A DNA stretch of 64,000 bases from Lumnitzera littorea. Its lineage: Eukaryota; Streptophyta; Magnoliopsida; Myrtales; Combretaceae. A program made the position numbers and the translations under genes. The stretch is taken from contig JAMXBB010000002.1 in assembly GCA_024138015.1 (NCBI GenBank), positions 9,233,183 to 9,297,182 of the forward strand, written 5' to 3'. The notes below the pieces were generated by a model. The model was not told the origin of the DNA and did no database searches. It saw only the letters and a program-made list of their open reading frames with translations. Position 1 is the first letter of the stretch. Each line of letters starts with the position of its first letter. Shown here in pieces: positions 1 to 12,048 of the stretch.

Positions 1-3000
1 AGGACAGAGGACTTCCAGCCGCATAAAAATTCATGGGGCACCACATGTTTATAAGGTATACCCATTGAGGATCATCATAGTTACTTTTTATCTTTTCAAT
101 TGTAATCTTTACCTAGAGTGGTTTTTTTATTACACTCACTGCCTGCAAGCTGATTATGAGCTCAGTAACCCGTTATTGAAAGTAAATATCATTAGCCTTC
201 TTGATGTGAAGATTCCTTCTTCAATTAAAGGTGCACTACTTGTATGAGAAGGGTGGTTCATATTCTTCTGACACTGTTTATTATCCAATGTTTACAGTTA
301 TCACTATATTAACCAAGAGTAGTTGGTTTCCTAGTAGTTTTTGCAGTAAGTGGTGGTGTGGGCAATCTTAGTGGTTGAAGGCTGATCTCAGTAGTTAACT
401 AGAGTTAATAGGGAATCAGGTGAATGATATCTAAAGTCTCTTGTTCGATTGTGTGTTATCATTTTGTATGACACTGCCATAGGCTAATATGTTCATTGCT
501 GTTCCTTCCCACGATCAACTGGCACTTGAAGTTGTTAGTTATCATAGTTTCTAGATATTATTGTAATGAGCCATTAATATTTGACAATAATAAAGATTCG
601 ATTGTAAAGATCAGAGGATAAGTAATGTCAAAAACATGGAAAAACATATTGGCAAAACAGGTGCACCCAACAATTATGTAAATTTCTCAGTTTTCTGATG
701 AGTAATATACCTTCCATTCTAGTACCCAGTTCTGAACCTTATCTTTTTACTGGAAGAAAGTCTACCCTTTGGTTATATGAACTATCTAGGTCTAGTTGTG
801 CACTTGTCATGCCGGCTCTTACAAGAAGAAGAAGAATGTTATGCATATATGTTAGTCAGTATGTGTGTTGTGTCTAAATGCTTACATCGTGTTATGTATT
901 TTATTTGTTTATTTTTCATGTGTTATTTGTAATATTTTAAATGTAGTCAGTTGGCTGTTGTTTAGGTTCTTGTGCAGGGCTGCATGACGTTAGTTGTCTG
1001 TCCAGGTGTTGGGTAGTGGGCGTTTTAGTGGGCAAGAGAGGCAGGGTACATGTACACATGTCAGTTGGTCGTAGATGCAGTAATGGGGTGTGTAGTTGAG
1101 TTAACCACACTGTTTGTATATTTTAAATGTAGTCAGTATCTAGAATGAAAAGATTAAAAGTGATTTTCCGTTAAAGATTGTGGGTTTCTTTAAACCAGAG
1201 ATAGTCGGGTTCTCTCTCAATGAGCCCGTAACCATAGGTCAATGTGGAAGATAGACGCCTAGACTGGAAAGTGAATCTGGTCATGTTAGCAGTCCTAGTT
1301 TGCGTTCTAATATGCAATCCTATAACAAAGAAGAAGAAAGAATAGGTTTATAATGAATTATATTCCTGCATATGAGGAGATTATGCATTTTAATCTTCCA
1401 CATTTAGAAGTTATCCATAAAGAGAACACACTTAGGTTCTGTATGAGAAAAGGAAAAGATAATGCTCATTTATGAAATTCTTACTTTTCCTTCTTAGATG
1501 GAAATTAGGCCCCCTCTTTTCCAATATACTAGATTTTAAATTATGGAGATTGTTGGAAAAATTGAGGGATTCTCTTCTGAACATATACATCTGACATAGA
1601 ACTTTAGGGTTCCTGTTGGGTCATGGGTGTAGTTAATCCAGTATTTTGCACTCTTTTACTTATAATATCCCTTCTTTATTTTTTTCCCCAAATTAGTGCC
1701 CTATTTTAAAATTTTTCATTTCATTAGCTTATTGATCAGTTTCTCTTCATATTTCTTATCCATATTATTCTGACTATAATTGGTTTAATATTGCCAACAT
1801 TGTTGTGGTTATCTCAATCAGCAACATTTTTCATTTGTTATCTTTTTGTTTATGTTATGATTTTTTTTTTTCCACTTTAATCGGCTTTTATTGATATATT
1901 TGTTAAGATATATAATGTCATAATGCTTTTAGATTGTTGACATTAAGTCTATCTACTAACTGGTAGAGTTAGCATAATTGATCATGAACCATCCAATTCT
2001 TCTTATTACTCTTTTCTTTTTATTTTGGGGGGGTTGGTTGTGGGTTTTTTTTGTGTGGTGAGGGTGGGGGAAGACAATTCTTCTTATTACTTGTGTTTTG
2101 CTAGATGTAGCAAGATTTCTTGTTTGATGGTTAATTCAAATGAATGAACTTGCTCTTATATTTGTAATTCAAGGATATTGACATGTCCTGAAAGACAATT
2201 TTGTGAATAAGTTTTCACACCAAAAATATTGTCTAATAAGGGATATAAATATATTGGAACTGCTAAATCTTCGTAACCTTTTTTGATTGGACATTAAACC
2301 TTTGAAGTGTCAATTCATTTGTCTTTGTTGAAGTCATGCACCATGTGTCATATCTACATAAAGCCCTGTTGGCCTACTAGGTTGACACTGTTGAATGGTT
2401 TAGAACTCATTTGACAAAAACACATAAAGGATGAGGACTTCTGTTGCACTTTTCTTGCTATAAGTAAATTTAGATTCAATCTCATAGGCATTTGGGTTGG
2501 TTTGTTTATTTATCTGTTTATTCAAAGAACTCCAGAAGTGCTTACTCTGGCTAGACTAGAAGATGGAATTTGGCTTGTTGGGTTAATTTGGTTGCAAAGT
2601 TGCATCACATCCTTCATTAGAGGCATTGATTAACCTACATAGGGGTGGTTGAAGCAGATAACGACTATGACAGCTTTCTTTCATAGCCCTGACCTGTGTA
2701 TCGCCATATCCGGTGCATCTTTACATCCTACAGCTTTGGCAGAGGATTTATTTATTTTTTTCTTTTCTTGAGTCATAGCTTGTAGGATGTTTTTCACAAG
2801 TTTATGTTATAAAGCAATCTTATTTTTGCTAATCTTAAAAACTATATTTGTTCAGGTGGTAGGGTACCCTGTGTTTAGCATGGCCACACCAACAACTTCT
2901 GGTGCTATGGAGATGCTGGCCTATCTTGGTGCCAAACCAAGTGCGGAAGGAACAACTCAAAAAGTGATAATTACCGATATAAGAGAGGAAGCAGTTGTCT

Positions 3001-5209
3001 ACATCTGTGGCACACCGTTTGTTCTTAGAGAACTGAACAATCCTGTTGATACACTGAAACATGTTGGAATCACGGGTCCAGTGGTCTGTACACATGGAAA
3101 AATTATCTTTTGTAGGAGCGAGCCATTAAGTATTATCTCATGTTCTATTGATCTCCTGCAGGTTGAACATTTGGAAGCACGCCTCAAAGAAGATATACTT
3201 GCTGAGATTAGGCAGTCTAGTGGTCGGATGCTTTTACACCGTGAAGAATACAGTCCTGCAGCAGATTACTCAAGTATCATAGGATACTGGGAGAATGTGG
3301 ATGCTGATGATATTAAGACACCAGCTGAAGTGTATGCTAATTTGAAGGATGAAGGGTATAATATCTCATATAGGAGAATCCCACTGACTAGAGAGAGAGA
3401 AGCCTTAGCATCCGATGTCGATGCTGTTCAATACTGTAAGGATGAGTAAGTTTCTGGACTTTGATTGTATACCTTTCTGCATTTTTCACAGAGTGTTCAG
3501 TCATCTGATCTGATAGGATTGCTTGATTGGCTTTGAATATATCAATTATTGAATGATATTTCCTTATTTTGCTTATTCTTGGCTGTTAGCAACTGATCAT
3601 TGGTTTCCTTTAACAAAAAAAAGAGGTTTAACTGTTGTAGTAGTCAGTGTATATTACCTCTAGCTGTAGATTAGAATTCAGTATGCACATTGATCTTTAC
3701 CTTTTCCTCTGTTTTTGTTAGTTTGCAGAATAGACCTGGATTCATCTGTGATGAAGTATTTTGTACAAACTCGTCATATTCCCTTTCTGCAATTTATCCT
3801 ACTCTTTATCTAATCTTTGCATATTTAGTGCCAGGAAGGATTTAATGATTCCTATAACGAATTCTTTTCCCATATCACAGTAACAGAAGTCTTAAATGAT
3901 GTGACTGCTCAGGCTCTGCCAATCCTAATAATTGATGTTTTTTAAAAATCATGCTCATAGAAGGAATTCACTCATTAAACTTGCTGGAACTAATGAGTCA
4001 CCAAAAGCAGCTACCATGGTTTTCTCTTTCTTTCTTTGTATATTTTTTGGGCATAGGAATCTTTTCAGTGTTTTTGAAGTTGTGTTGCATTTTATAAGTT
4101 GCAACCATAAAGTTTCTTACTGGTGGCATTTAGATCAGCTCGGCTTTGTAGACCAGGCAATACAATGTTTGCAGCAAAAATATATAAATTAAGTTTACTA
4201 AAGTTGCTTGTACACTATTATCTGAATCTTCATCTGATCCCAAATGGCTTTTGAAACTCAAATAAACTACAATCTTCAGCTCTGCAGGAAGCTATCTTTT
4301 TGTCTCACACACTGGGTTTGGAGGAGTTGCATATGCTATGGCAATTACTGGCATTAAACTTGATGCAAAGGCCAGCTTTGATCCACAGTCCTTAAATAGA
4401 TTAACTACCTTGCGACCGACTCCTGTGCTTGAAGAGAAATTACCTTCACGGTCGTCCGATGAAGAGGTGCTGAAGATGGGTGATTATAGTGACATACTGA
4501 ATCTCACAAGAGTTCTCATGTGTGGCCCCAAGAGCAAAGCTGATGTTGATCTAATGATTGAAAGGTACTTCCTCTCTATGAGAATTGTGTGGTTTTTTTT
4601 CTTCAATATAGAAGAAAGGAATTATCATCACATGACCCCTAAAATAATACTATTTTGAAAATATGAACATGTCATATTTGGAGAACATGTACTAGTTTTG
4701 TTGCTCCTCCCAGTGACTGGAATTTTGTTGTGCAGATGTGGTGGTGCCGGGCATCTAAGAGATGATATTCTTTTCTATAGAAAAGAACTGAAGAAGCTAG
4801 ATAATGATGACGATGACTATGAAAAGCACTCATATCTCCTTGACATGGGTACTAAGGCTTTAAGGTTAGTTGAGAATTCTCACCATATGTGTTGTTCATT
4901 TTTATCATGTGCTAAGTATTTCCTTGGAGACATGGATATTTCCATCTCTATTTCTTCTAGAAGGTCAAGGTCTTAAGTGGATAGTGACCTGAAAACACAA
5001 TCCAGTTCATGTGGCTTCATGGAAACTGTTATGCCAGTCATATATTCTGCTAATTTGTTTTTTCCCCCTTCTGCAGGAGGTACTTTTTCCTTATCACCTT
5101 CAGGTCCTACCTTTACTGTGCTGATGCAGCGGAGACATCATTTGCATCATGGATGGCAGCAAGACCCGAACTTGGACATCTTTGTAATACCCTCAGAATC
5201 GATAAATAA
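1..5209 (+). CDS. Paladin-like protein (PTP/phytase-fold repeat protein), 3' part of gene
   Basis: Six exons are in the window: 1-55, 2856-3083, 3162-3445, 4280-4564, 4736-4864 and 5077-5209 (TAA stop 5207-5209). They join in one frame for about 370 residues, and all introns are GT..AG. The product resembles the C-terminal repeat of plant paladin homologues. Landmarks are SMATPTTSGAMEMLAYLGAK, the REEAVVYI..PFVLRELN block, VEHLEARLKEDIL, WENVDADDIKTPAEVYANLK, RRIPLTRERE, and the end block RSYLYCADAAETSFASWM..RPELGHLCNTLRID. The N-terminal repeats lie upstream of the window. Animal paladin is a PTP-fold protein linked to phosphoinositide signalling; the plant protein's job is not established. 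In this repeat the place of the CX5R loop reads VSHTGFGGVAYAM, with neither Cys nor Arg, so this repeat looks catalytically dead. The exon from 4280 uses the acceptor CTTCAG; this restores the DSAGSYLF frame. Identification rests on remembered family motifs. Confidence 0.82.
56..2855 (+). other. Long 2.8-kb phase-0 intron of the paladin-like gene
   Basis: The donor AAG|GTATAC lies at 55/56 and the acceptor TTGTTCAG at 2855/2856. The flanking codons read HGAPHVYK then VVGYPVFSM, as expected for the family. I see no gene inside. It is T-rich and contains a 166-bp segment flanked by 20-bp direct repeats (listed separately). The short reading frame at 65-247 is intronic noise. Confidence 0.75.
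932..1137. repeat. 166-bp intronic segment bounded by identical 20-bp direct repeats
   Basis: The same 20 bases, ATATTTTAAATGTAGTCAGT, occur at 932-951 and 1118-1137. They enclose 952-1117, which is richer in G than the surrounding intron. This looks like a target-site duplication around a short inserted element, possibly a SINE or other retroposed RNA. I find no convincing Pol III A/B boxes and no poly(A) tail. Confidence 0.4.
3084..3161 (+). other. 78-bp stop-free intron with length divisible by three
   Basis: The donor is CCAGTG|GTCTGT at 3083/3084 and the acceptor CCTGCAG|GTTGAAC at 3161/3162. Removing it joins TGPV to VEHLEARL, the arrangement expected for the family. The intron holds 26 sense codons and no stop, so the reading frame stays open from 2787 to 3449 when it is retained. 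Retention would add 26 residues without breaking the protein. Confidence 0.7.
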
Positions 5210-6892
5210 TTTAGGGACATCACCGGTGAAGGCACAAGAAAATAATGCCAAATATTTTGTATAGTTAAGAATGTCCTGTAGCCTGTTTCATGTGGACATA
5301 TAGTATAGATAAGCAAGAGGAAGGCCAGTAGGGTCAGATGTTTTCCGGAAATAACTTTATAGTGTACATAGATAGGCCAATGTAGAATATGTATAATGTT
5401 CTCGTAAGTCCTCTTAGTTTTGGTCACTCCTTTACCCCTATATCTTGAGCTTGAGGATGGAAAATAGTTGGGTCATCATTGTGTCCCTTCATTGATGTTT
5501 TGACGAGTAGGATAGTGAATCTATATACGGCCTTATTTTTCCATGTGATGGTCCCATTGTTCAACTTGCCAAAAAATAAATGAAATGAAAGGACCATTCA
5601 ACCACGGATGGTCTTAAGACAATGAACTTTTTATTTGCCGAGGGGAATCACCATTCGTTTCTCCAACTAAGCCGTAAAATTTCCCACAATCCATTGGAAA
5701 ATTTAGAAGTGTCGTCTATAGATTTTATCCGGTAGAATAATTGGATCATTAGGCCTTCCTGAGAGTACAATGGGCTTGTCCTCGAGGTTAAGCTGGAGTG
5801 GCCTACAAAAACTGTAAAGATGGGTCCCAAGGGCCATTCTAATGTTTAAGTTGGTCTCAAGTAGTAGAGAGGATAAGAGTAAATGAAGAGTGTTAGATCA
5901 TATTGTGGCTTATTTACATCCCTCCCAAGGGAAAGAGAAATGGACTATTTATGGATAGGATCCCACGTCTGTAAATTGAGACATCTTGTCTCAAGTTTTA
6001 AGGGATTGTTAAGATCTTCTGATGCAACTAAGGTTTCATTACTTTAGACCTTTGTGCCTTTGTTCTAGCATTTGATGCTTTATGGGTGTTGTACAATGAC
6101 CTGAGGGTTGAGGAGCTCGGTCTACAAGCCAAGGAGGTCGGCCCAAGCCTGGGGTCCATGTTCAAAACCAACCATTGCTTACTGTGAATCGTATAACAAT
6201 AACACTTTTTCATGCGAATGCGATTGCTATTACCATGATCCAAATTGCGATATGAAATAGAATTATGACAGAGGTGTAAATTTTTTATCTTTTAACAACA
6301 CGTATCCATCGAAAATATTCGAGTTACATAAACAGAATTTTTTTCCCCCCCCTGCAAGCCTGACAACGTTAGGGAGTACGTATAATGTCGACTCTAAATT
6401 TGCAGGATAGAGTATGAAGGGCATGAGTCTTAAATCTCTTTTTATAAGGTCTAGGATAAAAAACATAGAAAATAATTAATCTAGGATCAACAAATCCTGT
6501 TAATCTTCGCAAGCTTGTTATTTTTAATAATATAATGTTTTATTTCTTCCGTCCTTTCTTTGTTTCTATATATATATTATTTTTTTTGGTTGTGAGTGGG
6601 GATCATTGTAATTAAATAATTAATATCCAGAAATTGGAAAACAAAACATTCTAAACATAATGATAATTAGACAAATATAAAAAATTAATTGATCCAGCGG
6701 TCTTGCACATATTGCAATAATATCAAAGAATCTTTTTATTGGTACTATTTATGTTATTAGGAGATATCATTTTATTAGTACTTACACATTATTAATTAAT
6801 TAACCTTTTATCTTTCAAGAAAGTCGATTAAAATTGTATGATAAAATTATTTGAAAAAAAGATTTAATGGGTATATACATATCACATGTATA
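5210..6892. other. 3' UTR of the paladin-like gene and intergenic sequence
   Basis: The 3' UTR follows the stop at 5209. A possible poly(A) signal AATAAA sits near 5574-5579 in a T/A-rich stretch, but no cleavage site can be fixed. From 5600 to 6480 the sequence is less AT-rich, with phrases such as GGAGGTCGGCCCAAGCCTGG at 6134-6153. It may be an old LTR remnant, but I found no second copy or terminal motifs. From 6480 to 6892 it is plain AT-rich sequence with no recognisable gene. Confidence 0.5.
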
Positions 6893-7682
6893 TATATGCA
6901 TAGACTTGTGTGAGGGTCGATTTTGAATCGTGAATCAGTTTGACCCGAAAGAGGCTGGGCTTGAACTACTAGGTGCCTCTTAAAAAAAAAAAGAGAGAGA
7001 AAATGAACGGCTGCCCCAAAATAAATAAATAAAATTAAGGGCTAGTACTTTGAACTACACCCTCCTATATTCTCCCTACCCAGTCTACTTTCTCTTTCGG
7101 TGGAAAGTCCACCCGTTATTCCCGCTGCTCTCTTTGCTTTCTCTTATGGTGCATGCAAAATTAAAAAATTATGGTACTTGAAGTGATTCAAATTTGAAAT
7201 TTCAAAATTCAAATGACGCATTCAAACTTTTGATGTTTCTTATAAATTTAAGGGTACAGGTTGCAAAATTCAAAAATTACAGTGTATCAATTATTACTTC
7301 ATCACAAATTCATTATAACACTTAAACTTTAACCATTTTGCCTTCGCATTTTTTTTTTATTGTGAAACGTTGTGAGAGAAATATTTCTTTCAATTACCAC
7401 CAAGATTTTAGTATAATTCTTTATTCCATTTTGTGTTGTTTTACATATTATTCATGTCCTTAATTCATAAACCTTTATTGTAATAAATAAGGAAAAAAAA
7501 ATTTAACATCCATAGAAAGATTCTTGCGTCATGCTTTCTTTGATAAGAAGCATGGTTCCTCATCTAACAGGAAAGGTAAGAGTAAGGATAAGGATAAGGG
7601 TAAAGGCAAGATCACTAGAACTAGTACGTTGTTTGAGCCATAACAGTTCGATGACGTTCAAGCGTACCAACATTAAGAGAAC

Positions 7683-10600
7683 TGTTATGCCTTTGAAGCG
7701 GCAGAGTCGTAATGGTACTGTCATACAAACTATTCTAGAATAAAAGTTGATACTTCAATTGTTGTTATAAACCTGATTTACACAAGGTATTCTTGCTTAA
7801 CCCACTTTAAAGTAAATAGTTCATAAATAAACTTGATATTTACCTATGGAATTATAAGGAATACATATTTATTCTAAAATAATCTAAATATATTATAAGA
7901 TTTAGTAGCTTGAACATAATTTATTTGAGAAATACATAAAAAACTTTAAAGATAAAATCCAAACTTGTGAGTATATCATATCTTCGATTTTATAACTTCA
8001 CTTCTTAGGATCCTGTAGTTGCTAGCTTTAATATAAATATAAGCTGCTTTCTAACTAATACTTATAACAAAGTCAATAGAGATGTGAGCAATTACAGCTT
8101 ATTAAGTTGGGATGGAGACTTAAAACTATACATCAAACACAAGCAAGGTTATCAACCAAATTAGTTAGATATAATGAATGTTCAAGCAAATGTCATCACA
8201 TGACGTTGTTTGGCTCGTCATGAGATTAGAGAAATTACATTCGCTTAAATCTAAGTTGAGGAGTTTCTGTTTAATATAACAACTCGTGATTAAACCCAAG
8301 CTTATGTAATGGAGATATCGCTCCTCCTATGACTACCTTTGAACCATTTCCTTCACCCTTGCTGCAACTTTTTTACCTTTCACTTAGTTCAACTAAGGGT
8401 GAAAGATGAACCAATTATGCTATCCAATGCTATTTATTTCAAAGAGGTCGGTATTTAACTGGAGAATCCTAAGTTTTTCCTAATGGGTTGCTATACAAGT
8501 CCGATTTATGTTTACAAGTTATATATTTAGTTAGATTTGGTATAAGTTGTTCAGTCATTTCAAACAAATCATACAAATATAATCGAAAGCAGCAAATCAA
8601 AATCATATCATTAGCTCAGAACAAGCACATGCGCATAGCCAACTATCTACCAAGCACAATCAAGTACAATTTCAACTCTTCGAGTACTATAAATTAGTAT
8701 TTCAAAATACAGTAACGTATTAATTCCAATTTATCAAGGCTCCTCGTTTGCTTACTTGAGGCACGACTTGTACTAGCCATCGATAAAAAATCCCTGTAAT
8801 ACAAATATTATTTTAATTCTCCACATAACTGCTATGGATAGATTTTATTTTATAACGCTTATTGTTATTTTTGGTTTAGATTTTAATATACTCAATTATC
8901 TAGGTTTTCAAGTTTTTTACAATTATTCTTGATTTAAGTTAAGTTCTGGTTCAGTTTTAGAATCGGTTTCTAAATTAGATTCTAGTTCAGTTTCTGAGTA
9001 GAGTGTTATACCAAACTTTAGAAACTCATTTCAACTCATAATGTGAAATTAATCACATTATTTTCGGGTATCTTAAATATCATATTTAATTTTTAACCAA
9101 TATTTTAATTCGTATGGTATACTTTTTTATCTTACTTAACTGTCAAATTTACTTTAGATGTAAGAAAATTTTATATATTTCATATAAACACCTAAATTTA
9201 AGTTTCCTACCATATTTATTATATAATTTTATTATTATCATATTATCAACTTTATTCTAATATTTTATATTTATTATATTCTCTATTTAACATATTATGT
9301 ATTATTACTTATTATTTATCTATTTTACCTATTTAATGCTCTTAGCACTACATATATTATCCTTCATCATCCAATAACATTTCAAAATATCTAAATTTAT
9401 CCCAAATAAGAATTTACACCTAATTTTCCTAAATTACAAAATTAACTTAAAATTAACTATTTTTACCTATTATATATATACTACATAATACCCTAATAAT
9501 TACATGTAACATCCTAAATGCTACAAATATTATACTTCATCAGATTTCAACATCCTAAAACATATAATTATGCACTAAATCAATAATTATTCATTTAATT
9601 ACCTAATTAGTCTAAAATTATCTATTTTAGGCATCATTTTAAGGCTTAAAAATCATCTAAAATTTTTCAAAATTCATTTATGAAAAAGAGCTCCATAGCA
9701 CTTTTTTAAATACTTTAACTAGCCTATACAAAAATTTTGAGTTCAAAACTACACTCCTAAAATAATTTATTTCTAATTCGAAATATACTAAGTTTTATGT
9801 GGTTTCTTAAGAACAGTATATTTTCATACATGAATTCATTAAAATAAAATTTTTCCCTAAATATGCATATTGAAATATCTCAAAATAAAAAATTTTATAA
9901 TTTTCTAAGTATATTTAATATTTTTACAAAATTAATCAAAATAGGGTTGGAATTTGACTTACTCAACTGATCAGCTTTTAACCACCAGTAGTAGCTACAA
10001 GTGTGTTGGTAGCCTTGGGCGGTGGGGGTAGGGTGGTGGCAATTCGTTTCCAAGTGGCCGTCGGGTGTGTGTTTTTTTCTAAAACCCTAATTGCACAGAT
10101 TTTTTTGTAATTTTTGAGAAAAACTTTAATCCTCTCTTGTTTCAGTTCTCTCCAATTTTTCTAGACTCTAAACAGACCAAATGAGCTTCTGTAAAATTTT
10201 AGGTATTTATAGAGCTGCCTAGAATTTTTTTCTCATTAATTTGAGATGATAATTGCCTTATTTTCTTTCATTTTTTACTTTCTAGTTGGACTATTTTTAT
10301 TGGTTGCTTTTATTCCTTCAATTCCAGTTTGCTACGCCTCAATTTTGGACAATTCCATATTTTTCTTGATTTTTCCTTAATTATTTATGAACTTAATTAT
10401 TTAGTATTATTTTAGCATATTCCGGGTATTTTAAGAAATTTCGCCTATTTCTTTCTGCATGTAAATTCATATATGGTATAAATAAATACTCCTTGTATTA
10501 TTTAAGTTATTTTATGATTTTTAATGTGCATATAATTTATTTTTATCGATTCATTAGTTATCGGAATTCATTCTGAGCATTTCCAATAAAAAACGAACGA

Positions 10601-10785
10601 TTTGCATAAAATTTAATATTATATTAATGAATCATTTTATTACTTATTTTCCTAAATCTAAACTCAAGGATCACTTTTACAATTATTCTTAGCTTCATTG
10701 TAAAATTTGGGTTAGATCGGACAATTTACTTGATTGCCCTAAATTCTATGAACCGAACCTTGAGTAGCTGATTATAGGGTTTACA
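7683..10785 (+). mobile_element. Solo LTR, family C copy 1, in hAT N-terminus
   Basis: It begins TGTTATGCC and ends GGGTTTACA. It is flanked by perfect 5-bp target duplications AGAAC at 7678-7682 and 10786-10790. The length of 3103 bp matches the other copies. It carries the family's TATA-like TATTTATAGA near 10204. It holds no internal retrotransposon region, so it is a solo LTR. It is one of the more diverged copies, closest in its GC-rich segment to the copy at 51501. Confidence 0.9.
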
Positions 10786-12048
10786 AGAACGTTGAAGAAC
10801 GAGTTGCATCATCTCCTGGCTTTGATGTAGAACCTCATCGCATGATCAATTACGGTACACCACCTCTTGACTTTGACGTTAAACCTTAATGTATCAGTTA
10901 CTGAGACACACTACCTTCCAGGTTCGAACCTTCATACATGAGTGTTCTTGAACGTTACACTAGATTCGAACCTCTTCGCATAGGTGTCCCTGTACAACCT
11001 GTTGGGTTTGAATCTTTACGGATGAGTTGCCTTACAAAAATGTTCGGGGACAAGGAGGACGGGAGAGATTTTATTCCCAAAATAGAGGGGCAACATATGG
11101 GACATTATGGGCTTAGCAGTTTGAAACCTTCAGGCTCAAGTAAGCCCCTTAAACCAGTAAGTTTAATATTTTTACTACGCATTTATGTAAAGGTATAGAT
11201 GAACGGGGGAACTCGAGGGCATTTTGCAACTACTATAATGCGAGTTATTCTTGGAAAATGAGAAAGGGATATGGTATCCTTAATAGGTACTTGAGGTTAA
11301 AGTATCCTGAGGAGGTGAGAATAAATAGTACGCAGCGACAGATTACTCAAAGCGGTGGTTCATCTGGTTAACAGCCGATAAGGTATGATCAAGAGAGGCA
11401 CAAGTATAACTTAGCATAGTACTTAGTGAACATGCACCTGTCATTCAATGCGGGTGCATTAGAGTGGCAGAGTCGATACAAGTATGAGACGTTTAACCCT
11501 AGCTTACGATAGTACCGCATTACGTTAACTTGAACCATGCAGGAGCTCAACCATAAAGGTAAGAGGGAGCTTGCAGGTAAGTTTACTTCACTTGATATAC
11601 ATGTGTCCATATGTGTAGACATATGAATAGATCCTTTTCGTAATAATTTTTATATGAGTATTACTATTTACTGGATAGAAGATAATTGGCAACTTAATAA
11701 ACGACCATTAGCTTTAAGGGTCTATAACAAGTGCTACACGATGCAAAACATCTATAAAATTATTAGAGAAATGCTAAATGAGTACAAATTATTGAGGAAA
11801 ATTTTTTCTATTGGTTTTAACAATGCAAGTACCAATATTACATCAATATTTGATTTGCGAAATTACTGTCAACCAGTGTTAGGGGGAGGGGGGGTTTCCA
11901 CATATGTTGTGTATGTCATATTCTTAACTTGTGTGTCAAAGATGGCATTGTAGCTTTATAGGATAATATAGCTCTAATCAAGAATACCGTCAAAATAATA
12001 ATAAGAGGCCATCCCTTTACAAAAAGTGGAGGAATTTTTGTATGGAGC

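Noticed and set aside
3932..4192. Open frame between paladin exons
   Set aside because: It lies wholly in an intron bounded by good splice sites, and its translation has no family similarity.
5600..6250. Possible LTR remnant with GGTCGGCCC phrases
   Set aside because: No partner copy, no TG/CA ends and no target duplication found, so it is left as intergenic.
10916..10990. GGTTCGAACC-like motifs resembling a tRNA B box
   Set aside because: No A box or cloverleaf can be drawn. They belong to degenerate repeats in the N-terminal region of the hAT transposase.
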